DNA of 64,000 nucleotides from Rickettsiella endosymbiont of Rhagonycha lignosa (GTDB lineage: Bacteria > Pseudomonadota > Gammaproteobacteria > Diplorickettsiales > Diplorickettsiaceae), in the NCBI RefSeq assembly GCF_964031165.1, contig NZ_OZ035011.1:285001-349000 (forward strand). Direction: 5' to 3'. Of this stretch, positions 10,716 through 19,789 are shown piece after piece (position 1 is the first letter of the stretch; each line of letters begins with the position of its first letter). The position numbers and the translations under genes are program-made. The notes beneath the pieces are model-generated. The model saw only the letters and a program-made list of their open reading frames with translations. It was not told the DNA's origin and ran no database searches.

Positions 10716-12710
10716 ATGTCTATAAACGAATCACAAACGATAGATACTATCTTAAAAGAAATCAAAGTTTATCCCCCGTCAAAAAAATTTTCTGATCAGG
10801 CGATGATTAAATCGATGGCTCAATATGACGAGATTTATCGCTACTCTATGGAGCAGCCCGAACAATTTTGGGCGAACATTGCCAGCGAATTACATTGGAT
10901 GCAAGCTTGGAAAAAGGTATTAATTTGGGAAGAACCGTATTCAAAATGGTTTGCAGCAGGTAAAACCAATCTAGCTTATAATTGTCTCGATCGACATCTT
11001 GAACACTATGGCGAAAAAACCGCATTGCTTTGGCAGGGAGAGCCGGAAGAAAAACGTCAATTTACTTATAAGGAATTACATCAAGCGGTTTGCCAATTTG
11101 CTAATGGTTTGAAAAAACTAGGTGTAAAAAAAGGTGATTGCATCACGCTGTATATGCCGTTGATACCAGAGCTTATTATTGCCGTATTAGCTTGCGCGCG
11201 TTTAGGAATCATTCATAATGTGGTGTTTGGCGGCTATTCAGTACTAGCCTTAGAAGCGCGAATCCAAGATTCAAAATCTAAATTTGTGATTACAGCAGAT
11301 GGTGGTTATCGGCGTGGCAAGATTATTCCACTTAAGCAGGTTATGGATGAAGCGTTACTCAGTTGCCCGTTGGTAGAAAAAGTTATTATTTATCAAAGGA
11401 CTCATGCTGAAATTACTTTAAAAGTAGATCGTGATGTTTGGTGGCATGATGTGATAGCAGGGCTTGACCAAAACTGTCCTGCTGAACCGATGGATAGCGA
11501 AGATACGCTTTTTATTCTTTATACTTCAGGCTCTACCGGAGTACCAAAGGGGATTTTTCATACAACTGCCGGCTATATGGTAGGCGCTTATTATACTTCC
11601 AAGATAGTTTTTGATTTAAAACCGCAAGATGTGTACTGGTGTACTGCCGATGTGGGTTGGATCACTGGCCATACCTATGTAGTTTATGGACCATTGCTGA
11701 ATGCAGCGACGGTGCTTATCTATGAAGGGGCCCCTGACTGGCCTAAACCGGATCGTTTCTGGCAGCTTATCGAATCTTACCGAGTCAGCATTTTTTATAC
11801 GGCTCCCACAGCAGTACGTTCTTTTATGAAATGGGGAGATGAATGGATAGACAAAAAAGATTTATCAAGTTTAAGACTTTTAGGCAGTGTAGGTGAGCCC
11901 TTAAATCCAGAAGCTTGGCTTTGGTATTTTGAGAAAATTGGTAACAAACAATGCCCCATTGTAGATACTTGGTGGCAAACGGAAACGGGGTCGATTATGA
12001 TTGCGCCACTTTCTGGAGCAACGCCGACTAAACCAGGTTCTGTGGCAAAACCCTTACCCGGTGTGGAAGTTGATATTGTGGATCCTGCGACGGGACTTAG
12101 AGTAGAGCAAGGAAAGGGAGGTGCATTAGTCATTCGTCGACCTTGGCCGAGTATGTTACGCGGTATTTGGAATGATCCAAAAAGATATGAAGAACAATAT
12201 TGGAGTAAAGTTCCCCATGCTTACTTTTCTGGAGATAGTGCACATTATGACACACAAAATTACATTTGGATTATGGGGCGTACCGATGATGTGATCAAAG
12301 TTTCTGGGCATCGTTTAGGGTCAGCAGAAATAGAAGCGGCGTTAGATAGTTATCCTGCGGTTGCCGAATCCGCGGTAGTCCCTATTCCGGATAAAACTAC
12401 CGGTCAGGCTATCGTTGCTTTTGTTGTGTTAAATGATATTGAAAAACCGACGTCAACATTAAAAACAAATATTATGAATCAAGTTCGAAGTACTATTGGT
12501 GCTTTAGCATTACCAAAGCGCTTAATTTTTACTGTTGCCTTACCAAAAACGCGTTCTGGAAAAATTATGCGCCGCTTATTACAAGACATCGCTGTGAATC
12601 GTCAAATTGATCAGGACACATCGACACTAGAAGATTTCTCAGTTCTAAAACAATTACAAGAACAACAAAAACAACAAAACGGAGAATCGAATAGCCATTA
12701 TGCAGAATAA
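10716..12710 (+). CDS. acs: Acetyl-CoA synthetase
   Basis: AMP-forming enzyme that activates acetate to acetyl-CoA through acetyl-AMP. The 664-residue protein has the adenylate P-loop YTSGSTGVPKG near residue 268, VDTWWQTETG near residue 415 (the Trp associated with acetate-sized pockets), GRTDDVIKVSGHRLG near 530, and PKTRSGKIMRR near 610 with the acetylatable Lys. Propionyl-CoA ligase is the main alternative, but the overall pattern is closer to Acs. AGGAG precedes the ATG. The last 11 bases overlap kdsB, which is unusual company for acs. Confidence 0.9.
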   Translation: MSINESQTIDTILKEIKVYPPSKKFSDQAMIKSMAQYDEIYRYSMEQPEQFWANIASELHWMQAWKKVLIWEEPYSKWFAAGKTNLAYNCLDRHLEHYGEKTALLWQGEPEEKRQFTYKELHQAVCQFANGLKKLGVKKGDCITLYMPLIPELIIAVLACARLGIIHNVVFGGYSVLALEARIQDSKSKFVITADGGYRRGKIIPLKQVMDEALLSCPLVEKVIIYQRTHAEITLKVDRDVWWHDVIAGLDQNCPAEPMDSEDTLFILYTSGSTGVPKGIFHTTAGYMVGAYYTSKIVFDLKPQDVYWCTADVGWITGHTYVVYGPLLNAATVLIYEGAPDWPKPDRFWQLIESYRVSIFYTAPTAVRSFMKWGDEWIDKKDLSSLRLLGSVGEPLNPEAWLWYFEKIGNKQCPIVDTWWQTETGSIMIAPLSGATPTKPGSVAKPLPGVEVDIVDPATGLRVEQGKGGALVIRRPWPSMLRGIWNDPKRYEEQYWSKVPHAYFSGDSAHYDTQNYIWIMGRTDDVIKVSGHRLGSAEIEAALDSYPAVAESAVVPIPDKTTGQAIVAFVVLNDIEKPTSTLKTNIMNQVRSTIGALALPKRLIFTVALPKTRSGKIMRRLLQDIAVNRQIDQDTSTLEDFSVLKQLQEQQKQQNGESNSHYAE

Positions 12711-13491
12711 AAATATCATCATTATTCCAGCACGTTATCAATCCAGTCGTTTTCCAGGAAAACCATTAGCATTGATCAAAGGTCATAGTTTGATTTACCG
12801 AGTTTGGTCTATTGCAAAAACTATTAAAGGGGTGGATGAAGTCTATATTGCAACGGATCATGTCGATATACAAACACACGCTTTAGGTTTTGGTGCTAAA
12901 GTTCTGATGACTGAAGAATGTAATAATGGCACCGAACGTATTTTTGCCGCACTTGCGTTATTAACAAATAAACCGGATATTATTTTAAATTTGCAGGGAG
13001 ACGCCGTGCTAACTCCACCCTGGGTTATCCAAGCGTTAATCAATGCCATGATCAATAATTCTCAATTAGAAATAACAACACCAGCAACCCTAATTACTAC
13101 CAAGCAATACTCTCTTATGCAAAAGGCTAAATTAAAAGGTGAGGTGGGAGGTACAATGGTTGTATGTGACAAAGATTTAAATGCTATGTATTTTTCTAAA
13201 AGTATGATTCCCTATTTAAGAGATACGCAAATGCAGTTGCCACCACTTTATCGGCATATCGGACTGTATGCTTATCGTTATTCAGCACTCGAAAAATATA
13301 TTTCATTATCGCCCACCCCTTTAGAAAAATTAGAAGGCCTAGAACAATTACGAATACTGGAAAATGGTAAACCCATTCGAGTGATATTAGTGGATTATAA
13401 AGGACATACTCACGCTTCGATTGATAGTCCAGAAGATGTTAGTAGAGTTGAACAGTTAATAGAAACAGAAGGTGAATTAGTAACATTGTAG
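12700..13491 (+). CDS. kdsB: 3-deoxy-manno-octulosonate (or related sugar) cytidylyltransferase
   Basis: Activates Kdo, or a closely related sugar acid, as the CMP-sugar for lipopolysaccharide or capsule assembly. The 263-residue protein opens with PARYQSSRFPGKPL (nucleotide-binding loop) and has GTERIFAAL, LNLQGDAVLTPP, RHIGLYAYRY and PLEKLEGLEQLRILENG. The family hallmark QGDEP is replaced by QGDAV, and the KVV segment reads GGTMVV, so it looks like a divergent branch rather than standard KdsB. It overlaps the acs end and is followed 10 bp later by a histidine phosphatase. Confidence 0.8.
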   Translation: MQNKNIIIIPARYQSSRFPGKPLALIKGHSLIYRVWSIAKTIKGVDEVYIATDHVDIQTHALGFGAKVLMTEECNNGTERIFAALALLTNKPDIILNLQGDAVLTPPWVIQALINAMINNSQLEITTPATLITTKQYSLMQKAKLKGEVGGTMVVCDKDLNAMYFSKSMIPYLRDTQMQLPPLYRHIGLYAYRYSALEKYISLSPTPLEKLEGLEQLRILENGKPIRVILVDYKGHTHASIDSPEDVSRVEQLIETEGELVTL

Positions 13492-13501
13492 TAGAAATGA
13501 T

Positions 13502-14143
13502 ATGAAAATTATTTTATCTCGACATGGTAATACCTTTTCTGCAAGCGATCCGGTGGTTTGGGTGGGTGCTACACAAGATTTACCTCTTGTTGATTCAGGT
13601 ATATTGCAAGCCAAATGTTTGGCGCAAGCATTACAAAAATCAGAGATACATCCTAAGGCAGTGTATTGTGGTCCTTTAAAGAGAACACGTGATTATGCGG
13701 CTGTAGTTTTAGAACAATTACATTCTTCCTTAAAACCAATTATAGATGCGCGTTTAAATGAGATCGATTATGGAAATTGGGCCGGTCTTAGTAGTACGCA
13801 GATTCAAGAAATTGATGAAGGCGATGAATTGGCTGCTTGGGAAAATTTAAGTGTATGGCCCAAAATTGCTCGGTGGTCAGGATCCCCAACGCAAATGATT
13901 AAAGAAGTTAAAACATTTAGTAAAGCGCTAGTTGCTCAATATGATCCAACAGACACTATTTTAGTAATTACTAGTAATGGTCGGCTACGTTATTTTTTAA
14001 AACTTATTCCGGGTCTTTTTGAACAGCATGTGCGGAATAAAGAATTTAAAGTGGCTACCGGAAATATATGTTTGTTAACTTATGAGAATAGAAAATGGCA
14101 AATAAAATTTTGGAATAAAAAACCTGAATATCTTTTGTTATAA
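13502..14143 (+). CDS. Histidine phosphatase family protein
   Basis: Phosphoglycerate-mutase/acid-phosphatase superfamily member of 213 residues. The catalytic signature is SRHGNTF at residues 6-12 (phospho-acceptor His), with GPLKRTRDYA near 57, EIDYGNWAG near 88 and a C-terminal VITSNGRLRYF in place of the common SHG motif. It lies 10 bp after the kdsB-like gene, so a role in removing a phosphate from a sugar-acid precursor is a reasonable inference. The substrate cannot be read from sequence. Confidence 0.8.
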   Translation: MKIILSRHGNTFSASDPVVWVGATQDLPLVDSGILQAKCLAQALQKSEIHPKAVYCGPLKRTRDYAAVVLEQLHSSLKPIIDARLNEIDYGNWAGLSSTQIQEIDEGDELAAWENLSVWPKIARWSGSPTQMIKEVKTFSKALVAQYDPTDTILVITSNGRLRYFLKLIPGLFEQHVRNKEFKVATGNICLLTYENRKWQIKFWNKKPEYLLL

Positions 14144-14166
14144 AATTTTCAAATCATATCAATTTT

Positions 14167-14853
14167 TTATTTAACAAAAAAATTAAAATAGGTATTTTTA
14201 TAAGGTTCGTTTTTTAAAGTAAAATGCCACCATTCAGTACTTAATGGCATAAAACCATACTGCAACATCAATTTACGTAATAACATACGGTTTTTAAATT
14301 GTTTTGGAGTAATATCGCGATTATCTGGATGTGACAAAGGATCTAGAAAATCAAAAGATGTCCCCATATCCAGCATTTTGTTGGTAGCAAGATCTATAAT
14401 GCTTAGATCCATAGTGCTTCCTCTGGTATGGCCTGAACGACGCGCAATGTAACCGCGTTTAAAGAGCTCATTTTTATCAATGTGTGGATAAAACAAACTT
14501 TTCGTCTTCTCATCACTATTTTGACTCCATTGTACAAAATCTTCCACCGCCATCTGTGGTCGATAACAATCATAAACTAATAGACCCAAATTTTGCTTAT
14601 TTAATACCGCTTGTACCTTAGATAAAGCAATAGCAGCCTTATGAGTTAATATGCAGACCGGTTTTTTATAACCGATAATGGGGCGACCAACAAAATTATT
14701 ATTACTAAAATAACGTATATCTTGTTTAATGTTAGGAATGATCTCAGTGACATAAACAAAATTATTAGGCTTTTCTTCTGCAAAAACATCCATAACCATA
14801 AAAACCAGCAAGAAAAAAAATATAGGATACTTAGTGAAAACTATTTTACACAT
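14167..14853 (-). CDS. Exported D-alanyl-D-alanine dipeptidase (VanX/DdpX-like)
   Basis: Zinc peptidase of the M15D family, which splits D-Ala-D-Ala, either for peptidoglycan recycling or to use it as a nutrient. The 228-residue protein has an N-terminal signal-like helix (about 8-25, ending VFA). The zinc and catalytic motifs are SGHTRGSTMDLS near residue 141 (His and Asp ligands) and EWWHF near residue 204 (catalytic Glu and His ligand). No vanA/vanH partners are nearby, so vancomycin resistance is not implied. Function in the periplasm is inferred. Confidence 0.88.
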   Translation of the reverse strand: MCKIVFTKYPIFFFLLVFMVMDVFAEEKPNNFVYVTEIIPNIKQDIRYFSNNNFVGRPIIGYKKPVCILTHKAAIALSKVQAVLNKQNLGLLVYDCYRPQMAVEDFVQWSQNSDEKTKSLFYPHIDKNELFKRGYIARRSGHTRGSTMDLSIIDLATNKMLDMGTSFDFLDPLSHPDNRDITPKQFKNRMLLRKLMLQYGFMPLSTEWWHFTLKNEPYKNTYFNFFVK

Positions 14854-14929
14854 AAAAAAAAGAATGATGAGAAAGCTGTATTTATTTAAACACAGAATTT
14901 TTTTTCCTGCTACAGAGGATAAAAAATTT

Positions 14930-15268
14930 TTAACAAGAACCTACTTTTAATTGACCATTACAATTGTTAAGTTTTTTAAGTTCATCAATAGTATAAAATA
15001 AAGAATAATCTGAACTAATAATATTTTTACCGTTTTGGTCATAATGCGCGTTGTAACTTCCGTTAGCGACTTCACTGCCGTCAGATTTTTTACAATGTAC
15101 ATAAATACCACAGTTATCACCTATTGATTTTGTTCCAAAAGCGGGGTAACAGCTTTTATAAGCGGAAGAGGATTTCCAAGCCGCTTGACATTCTTCTGTA
15201 GTCACAGCAAAAGCACTCGAACTTAAGATTAATAAACCGATCGTTAAGCCGGATAAGAAAAGTTTCAT
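14930..15268 (-). CDS. Small exported Cys-rich protein of unknown function
   Basis: A 112-residue protein with a clear signal peptide (KLFLSGLTIGLLILSSSAFA, cleavage expected after AFA near residue 21). The mature part has six cysteines (in EECQ, KSCY, DNCG, VHCK, NNCN and the final GSC), suggesting disulfide bonding in the periplasm or outside the cell. The minus-strand ATG has AGGAGTGTC just upstream. I recognise no family. It lies between the VanX-like gene and the tRNA, with no sign of an operon. Confidence 0.78.
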   Translation of the reverse strand: MKLFLSGLTIGLLILSSSAFAVTTEECQAAWKSSSAYKSCYPAFGTKSIGDNCGIYVHCKKSDGSEVANGSYNAHYDQNGKNIISSDYSLFYTIDELKKLNNCNGQLKVGSC

Positions 15269-15367
15269 GACACTCCTTATATGATGAAGATACTTAATGA
15301 GAATTATAGAAGAAATTTACAAGGTTTAGCCGGTTAATATTTGTGCTTTTTAAGTGAGAATACAAAA

Positions 15368-15396
15368 TTGCTAATCATGTCTAAATTAGCTACAAT
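15368..15396 (+). promoter_or_regulatory. Predicted sigma-70 promoter of the tRNA gene
   Basis: TTGCTA (15368-15373) and TACAAT (15391-15396) are separated by 17 bp, the optimal spacing. A GC-rich stretch (TCGGCTCC) lies between the -10 box and the tRNA start, as expected for a growth-rate-controlled stable RNA promoter. Confidence 0.7.
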
Positions 15397-15415
15397 TCGG
15401 CTCCTTCCTTTAGAA

Positions 15416-15492
<77 letters not shown>

Positions 15493-15535
15493 GTAAAATC
15501 AAGTACTTAAGCTGCTTTTACTGATTCTTGCAACA

Positions 15536-15609
15536 GATAACGGTCCAATTACCGTGAGTGATTATCGTAATCAAGCTTGGTTATGTGCGTAATTAATAAA
15601 CCGTTATCT
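15536..15609. repeat. Nested inverted repeats downstream of the tRNA
   Basis: Three pairs of arms are nested in register: AGATAACGGT (15536-15545) with ACCGTTATCT (15600-15609), AATTA (15547-15551) with TAATT (15590-15594), and GATTA (15560-15564) with TAATC (15568-15572). This could be a small mobile palindrome or a structured RNA. No open reading frame covers it. Confidence 0.6.
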
Positions 15610-15678
15610 TCAATAATATACGATGTACGGAGATATTTTTCATGGCATTGCCAAATAACAATCTAGAACAAGTTGTAC

Positions 15679-15717
15679 CTATCAAGTTTTAAGTTTAGCC
15701 TACTTAAAGCTTGATAG
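15679..15717. repeat. Strong stem-loop between the tRNA and the ABM gene
   Basis: CTATCAAGTTTTAAGT and ACTTAAAGCTTGATAG pair over 16 positions with one mismatch around a 7-nt loop. No T tract follows on either strand, so it is not a standard Rho-independent terminator. It lies just after the minus-strand ABM gene ends and may still limit readthrough. Confidence 0.6.
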
Positions 15718-15767
15718 TTGCGTTATAACTAATTTTTCCTTCCGAAACAATTGAAGTAATAGCGGTA

Positions 15768-16136
15768 TTATTCTGTACAAAGATTTGGTATAGCAACACG
15801 AGTGAATAAGTGTGGTTGTGCAATAGTGCTGGATGGGTATGCATTCAGCCGGCTATGAAACTCTGGACTTGAAAAAGCCGCACGGAAAAGTTCAACAGAT
15901 TCCCATACTGCATAGTTAAGAAACATGCTGCTTCCAGCAATAGCTCGGTGCAGCTGTGTCGAAATATAACCAGGCTGTTTTTTCATCCAATTTGCATCAT
16001 CTTCCCACGCACTAAGCAATGCATCGATATCGTTTGGGTCGACTTTAAAAATATTTACGAGAATGACAGGGGAATCAGTAGAATTGAACTGTTCATTAAT
16101 AGGAAACTGAGGGTCAAGAGGCTGAATCGTAAGCAT
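15768..16136 (-). CDS. Antibiotic biosynthesis monooxygenase (ABM) domain protein
   Basis: A 122-residue small protein with the ferredoxin-like ABM pattern: VILVNIFKVDPNDIDALLSAWEDDANWMKKQPGY then STQLHRAI, LNYAVWESVELFRAAFSSPEF. ABM proteins act as dimers in quinone or haem oxidation, or as small-molecule-binding proteins, so the exact reaction cannot be named. It has no signal peptide. The minus-strand gene stands alone, with tRNA-proximal hairpins downstream and the orphan membrane protein gene upstream. Confidence 0.82.
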   Translation of the reverse strand: MLTIQPLDPQFPINEQFNSTDSPVILVNIFKVDPNDIDALLSAWEDDANWMKKQPGYISTQLHRAIAGSSMFLNYAVWESVELFRAAFSSPEFHSRLNAYPSSTIAQPHLFTRVAIPNLCTE

Positions 16137-16454
16137 AGGAATGGCTCCAAATTATTTTGGCTAATTATATTTTTTTTTATTCGGGAATACAATAGTTGCT
16201 AACTACTCCTTATAATTCCCTAGCAAAGAGAAAGAATTTTTTGATAGCAATGCATTTTTTTAGGTTAATATTGTATATTTTGTTGAAAAATTTAGGCCTG
16301 AATGGATTTAAAATAGCATTGTTCCTTTATAATAGTATAATAGTTGCAGCAGGTGATTCAATAGCATCAGCCATTCTCCAGGCAATGTCCATAATACATC
16401 TGATATTTTACGAATTTACGAAATAACAGTAAAATCAAACGTCTTGGCTAAGTA

Positions 16455-18344
16455 TTAGTGGCTACGTAATTTAACTGTGTTAAATATCAGCAGTACATGT
16501 CCTTGATCATCATTTTCTTGTTTAGCATAAACACGGATATTACCATGCGCACCTAAGGCTTTGGCTTTATATTTCGAGATAAACCATATTCCGTGTGTAT
16601 CTTTAACGGGTGTTCGAGTGCTGATAATTCCTTGACGGTCTTTTTTTGGCACGATGCGTGCATTGGTAATAATAATGTCTTTAAAGTGATCATACGCATT
16701 TTCTTGACAGCGAGGAAAATCATCGTGTTTCAATTTGAATTGCGAAAACAAATTGTACGCCCCACTTATTTTGACTATCGCACCATCTTTGCTACCAGAG
16801 TAAGTGCCGGAACGCCATGTATAATGTTCAGATAGATGCAACTGAGCGGGTGTGAACAGAGCAGATTTTTTGTTTATGTTCGACCAGATTTTTTTTGTGG
16901 TACGAGGAAAAAAAGCAGCGTTAGAAGTTTTCTTTGTTTTTGCAAAGCTTGATGCCGTAATTTCATTTACAGACCGAACTGAATATGGTTGATAAGTCGC
17001 GAACCAACCCTTTAAAAACTTTAATGCTTCTTCGTGCCGCAACTGATCAATTGCTGTAACTTGAGTGATAGTCATAATATCTTCTTTGATTTGCACAGAA
17101 AAATTATCACTGAAGCAATTTATTAATAGTTTACACATCTCTTCTTTTAAAACATTAGGTATATTAACTAACTGAATAATAAAATTATATCTCGTTACCA
17201 AATCATTTTTATTTATTTCTTGAATTTCATATTCAGGTTTTATCTGGATGGAAGAGAATAATTCGGCAAGTTGACACATTAATTTATATTTGTTTTTTAT
17301 GTTTTGTAAACGACTTATATAAGAGGTTGTGATTTCATTAATTTGTATATCGGATAAAAGTTTAGTGAAGAATAAAACGACTTCGTGTTTATTGTAAGCT
17401 GTAATTTTGACATGTTCATACTTACAAAGTACACACACCAATTCTTTTATTAATCGGGAAATAGGTATACCTTCGAAGAGTTTATGTTCTCTCCTGGTAT
17501 TTCTTCTAAATATATTCAAATGAAAATAATAAACTCCGGTGTTATCAATATTTATCCTATTCCAGTCAGGTAGTCCTATCTCGTGCGATAGGGTGTTTAA
17601 TGATTGTCTACCTATCTGCATTATTTTGCTTTTCTTATGTTCAAGCTGACGTTGGTGTAGGCAATCAACTATATTATTATAAATATTAAAAACGAGATGA
17701 AATGCATGCAAGTTGGCATCTGTAACTTGGTTATTAAAATATCTTCTTAAACAGAATGCCAGTGTGCCTGAATAGAATAAAAAATAGAGTAATTTTCTAG
17801 TATTTTGTAAATTTTGTTTAATTTTTTTCAGGTCTTGAAGAGCCTCAACTGCTTCATTGCGGGTCAGTAATCTTTGAGGTTCGCGTAATAAAAGAGCGTG
17901 CGGAGAATTTGTCCCATAAAATAGCTGAGGAAAAAATTTAAAAAATAGAGGTGTTGCAATATATTTATTCATCAAGACGAATAAACTAAACATTAGTAAA
18001 TAATCTTCGATATTTAGCGTAAAATCATTATGGAGAGAAGTATCCACTTCAGAAGATAAAGTTATGCTTTTATAATTTTTATCTGATTTCTGAGCCAAAT
18101 AGTTAAATAATTCGTTAAAACAAGTCAAAAGTGGATTTAGCAAAACTAGCCAGTAGTTGAATACAAATTTGTGAATAGGCCAAAATTTAGTAATAAGTAT
18201 AAAACTTAAAAATCCACCTAATGTAGATCGATTAATTCTAGTAGCTAATACATTAATAGTATCGATATAGGTTTCTAGTTCAGCTAGCTGCTCTACGGTG
18301 GGCGGTTGTTGTTGCTCAATAGCTCTATTTCTTCTTTTAGACAT
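16455..18344 (-). CDS. Orphan membrane-associated protein, 629 aa
   Basis: I do not recognise the family. The N-terminal third has hydrophobic segments (about residues 42-75, 112-135 and 183-203) flanked by charged stretches; residues 210-470 look mainly helical. The C-terminal 110 residues are different, rich in beta-type sequence (HYTWRSGTYSGSKDGAIVKISGAYNLF ends a linker, then GIWFISKYKAKALGAHGNIRVYAKQ), and may be a separate domain. Its length, lack of homologous context and mixed membrane/soluble design would fit a secreted effector or toxin-like protein, but this is inference only. Confidence 0.65.
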   Translation of the reverse strand: MSKRRNRAIEQQQPPTVEQLAELETYIDTINVLATRINRSTLGGFLSFILITKFWPIHKFVFNYWLVLLNPLLTCFNELFNYLAQKSDKNYKSITLSSEVDTSLHNDFTLNIEDYLLMFSLFVLMNKYIATPLFFKFFPQLFYGTNSPHALLLREPQRLLTRNEAVEALQDLKKIKQNLQNTRKLLYFLFYSGTLAFCLRRYFNNQVTDANLHAFHLVFNIYNNIVDCLHQRQLEHKKSKIMQIGRQSLNTLSHEIGLPDWNRINIDNTGVYYFHLNIFRRNTRREHKLFEGIPISRLIKELVCVLCKYEHVKITAYNKHEVVLFFTKLLSDIQINEITTSYISRLQNIKNKYKLMCQLAELFSSIQIKPEYEIQEINKNDLVTRYNFIIQLVNIPNVLKEEMCKLLINCFSDNFSVQIKEDIMTITQVTAIDQLRHEEALKFLKGWFATYQPYSVRSVNEITASSFAKTKKTSNAAFFPRTTKKIWSNINKKSALFTPAQLHLSEHYTWRSGTYSGSKDGAIVKISGAYNLFSQFKLKHDDFPRCQENAYDHFKDIIITNARIVPKKDRQGIISTRTPVKDTHGIWFISKYKAKALGAHGNIRVYAKQENDDQGHVLLIFNTVKLRSH

Positions 18345-18484
18345 ATAAGTATCCTCTAGATTTTTGTTGAATTTAATTTGGTATACTGAAATGTAAAATT
18401 GTGTAGGATAAAATTTTTATTGTTATTAGGTACTTACAATTTTTTTATTCTAAGCAATTTAAATTATTTAGTATTGTTTATTTT

Positions 18485-18583
18485 TTAATCTTCTGTAGTC
18501 GAGGCAGTTTGCACACCGGGATGGTTAGCAATCCGCTAAAAATAGACCAATAAATGTTTATATTTATTCATATCAAATTTTTA
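18485..18583 (-). pseudogene. Decayed 3' remnant of a second glutathione transferase gene
   Basis: Read on the minus strand this gives MNKYKHLLVYF, a stop, then RIANHPGVQTASTTED. The intact transferase ends MGKYKHILAYFEHIAKRPAVQ and so on, so about 30 C-terminal codons are matched with an in-frame stop in place of Glu. DNA similarity to 19797-19890 is obvious base by base. It lies inside the 370-bp gap between the 629-aa orphan and the broken methyltransferase; nothing else is seen in that gap. Confidence 0.85.
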
Positions 18584-18714
18584 CATAATAAGTCATTGCA
18601 TTTTATAATTTGAATTCGCTTATACTATATCAGGAGTTTTGTTGCTAGCTTACAAGCATCAAAATTGCTCAATAAGCTTCATGGATTTTTTTAGCTATAG
18701 GGTTCAATTTACTT

Positions 18715-19660
18715 ATGCCTAATGAATTAAACAAAAAAAAATTACTATCACATACTGTCTCATCTGAAACATTGCAATGTTCTATCGAAAAAATTACTCA
18801 AAGAATTAAGCAGCAAGGAGACAAACCCTATGTTGATGTAAAGCGTCAGCTTGAATTACTCTCACAGCTAAAGTTGTTTGATTTCGGTCGCTATTTAATA
18901 CAAAACCGAGGTATTAATGGATATTGGACGCATTATATGCTCACATATCCTTGGTTTAGAAAAAAAGCTGAAAAAAATAATCGTGGGGAATGTTTATCTG
19001 AATTAGAGAGTTTTATATTCAATCGCGCCCCTAGATATGCTCGCAACACAACAGCGTTTTGAAATTTTTTTAAAGGAAAATCAAGAACAAGTAAAAGATA
19101 ATGCCAAACTATGTTCAATTCCTTGTGGAATGATGGGGGAATTATTTTATTTGGATTATAAAGATGTTAAAAATTTTTATTTACTAGGGATTGATTATGA
19201 TTCAAACGCATTAGACGATGCCAAATTACTTGCAAAACAGAAGTGTCTATCAAAGTTTATTAAATTAATTCGGCAAGATGCCTGGGATCTTAATATTCAA
19301 GAGAAATTCGATTTAATTTCAAGTAATGGATTGAATATTTATGAAACAAATGATAATAAAATCAGCCAATTATACAAAAAATTTTATACAGGACTAAAAT
19401 TGGGAGGAAAATTAGTGACGAGCTTTTTAACTCCTCCGCCATCAATCACGACACAATGCGAGTGGGACATGTCTAAAATTGATCAACATGATCTTTTACT
19501 TCAAAAAATTATTTTTTCTGACATCATTGATGCAAAATGGCAGTGTTACCGGTCCTCAGAACAAACATATAATCAGTTAAAAGCTGTTGGATTTTCGGAT
19601 ATACAATTTATATTTGATCTTTCTAAGATGTTTCCGACAGTTATCGCTTATAAAAAATAA
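18715..19660 (+). pseudogene. Frameshifted class I SAM-dependent methyltransferase-like gene
   Basis: Two overlapping frames make one protein. Frame one (18715 to 19062) encodes about 105 meaningful residues ending FIFNRAPRY; frame two takes over at MLATQQRFEIF (19037) and runs to 19660. The join has one base too many around CCTAGATATG. The second part has the cofactor-binding pattern LCSIPCGMMGELFYLDY, LLGIDYDSNALDDAKLL and RQDAWDLN, with a typical Rossmann methyltransferase end. One base loss would restore a roughly 310-residue protein. A recent inactivating mutation is more likely than programmed frameshifting, as no slippery site is obvious. Confidence 0.75.
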
Positions 19661-19789
19661 AATAAGGCAATTTCTTGGTCGCCATGTAAAAATTTAGTTA
19701 TGAAACTTTTTTAATTTTATGCTTTAAATTTTCAAGTTATTTTATTTTTTAAAATTAAATCAATTATACTTTTAAAAAAGTATAATCTA

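Noticed and set aside
16196-16426. Plus-strand 76-aa TTG-initiated frame
   Set aside because: Low-complexity hydrophobic sequence, no ribosome-binding site, no family.
18990-19062. Programmed ribosomal frameshift in the methyltransferase
   Set aside because: No slippery heptamer or pseudoknot seen; a disabling mutation or sequencing error is simpler.
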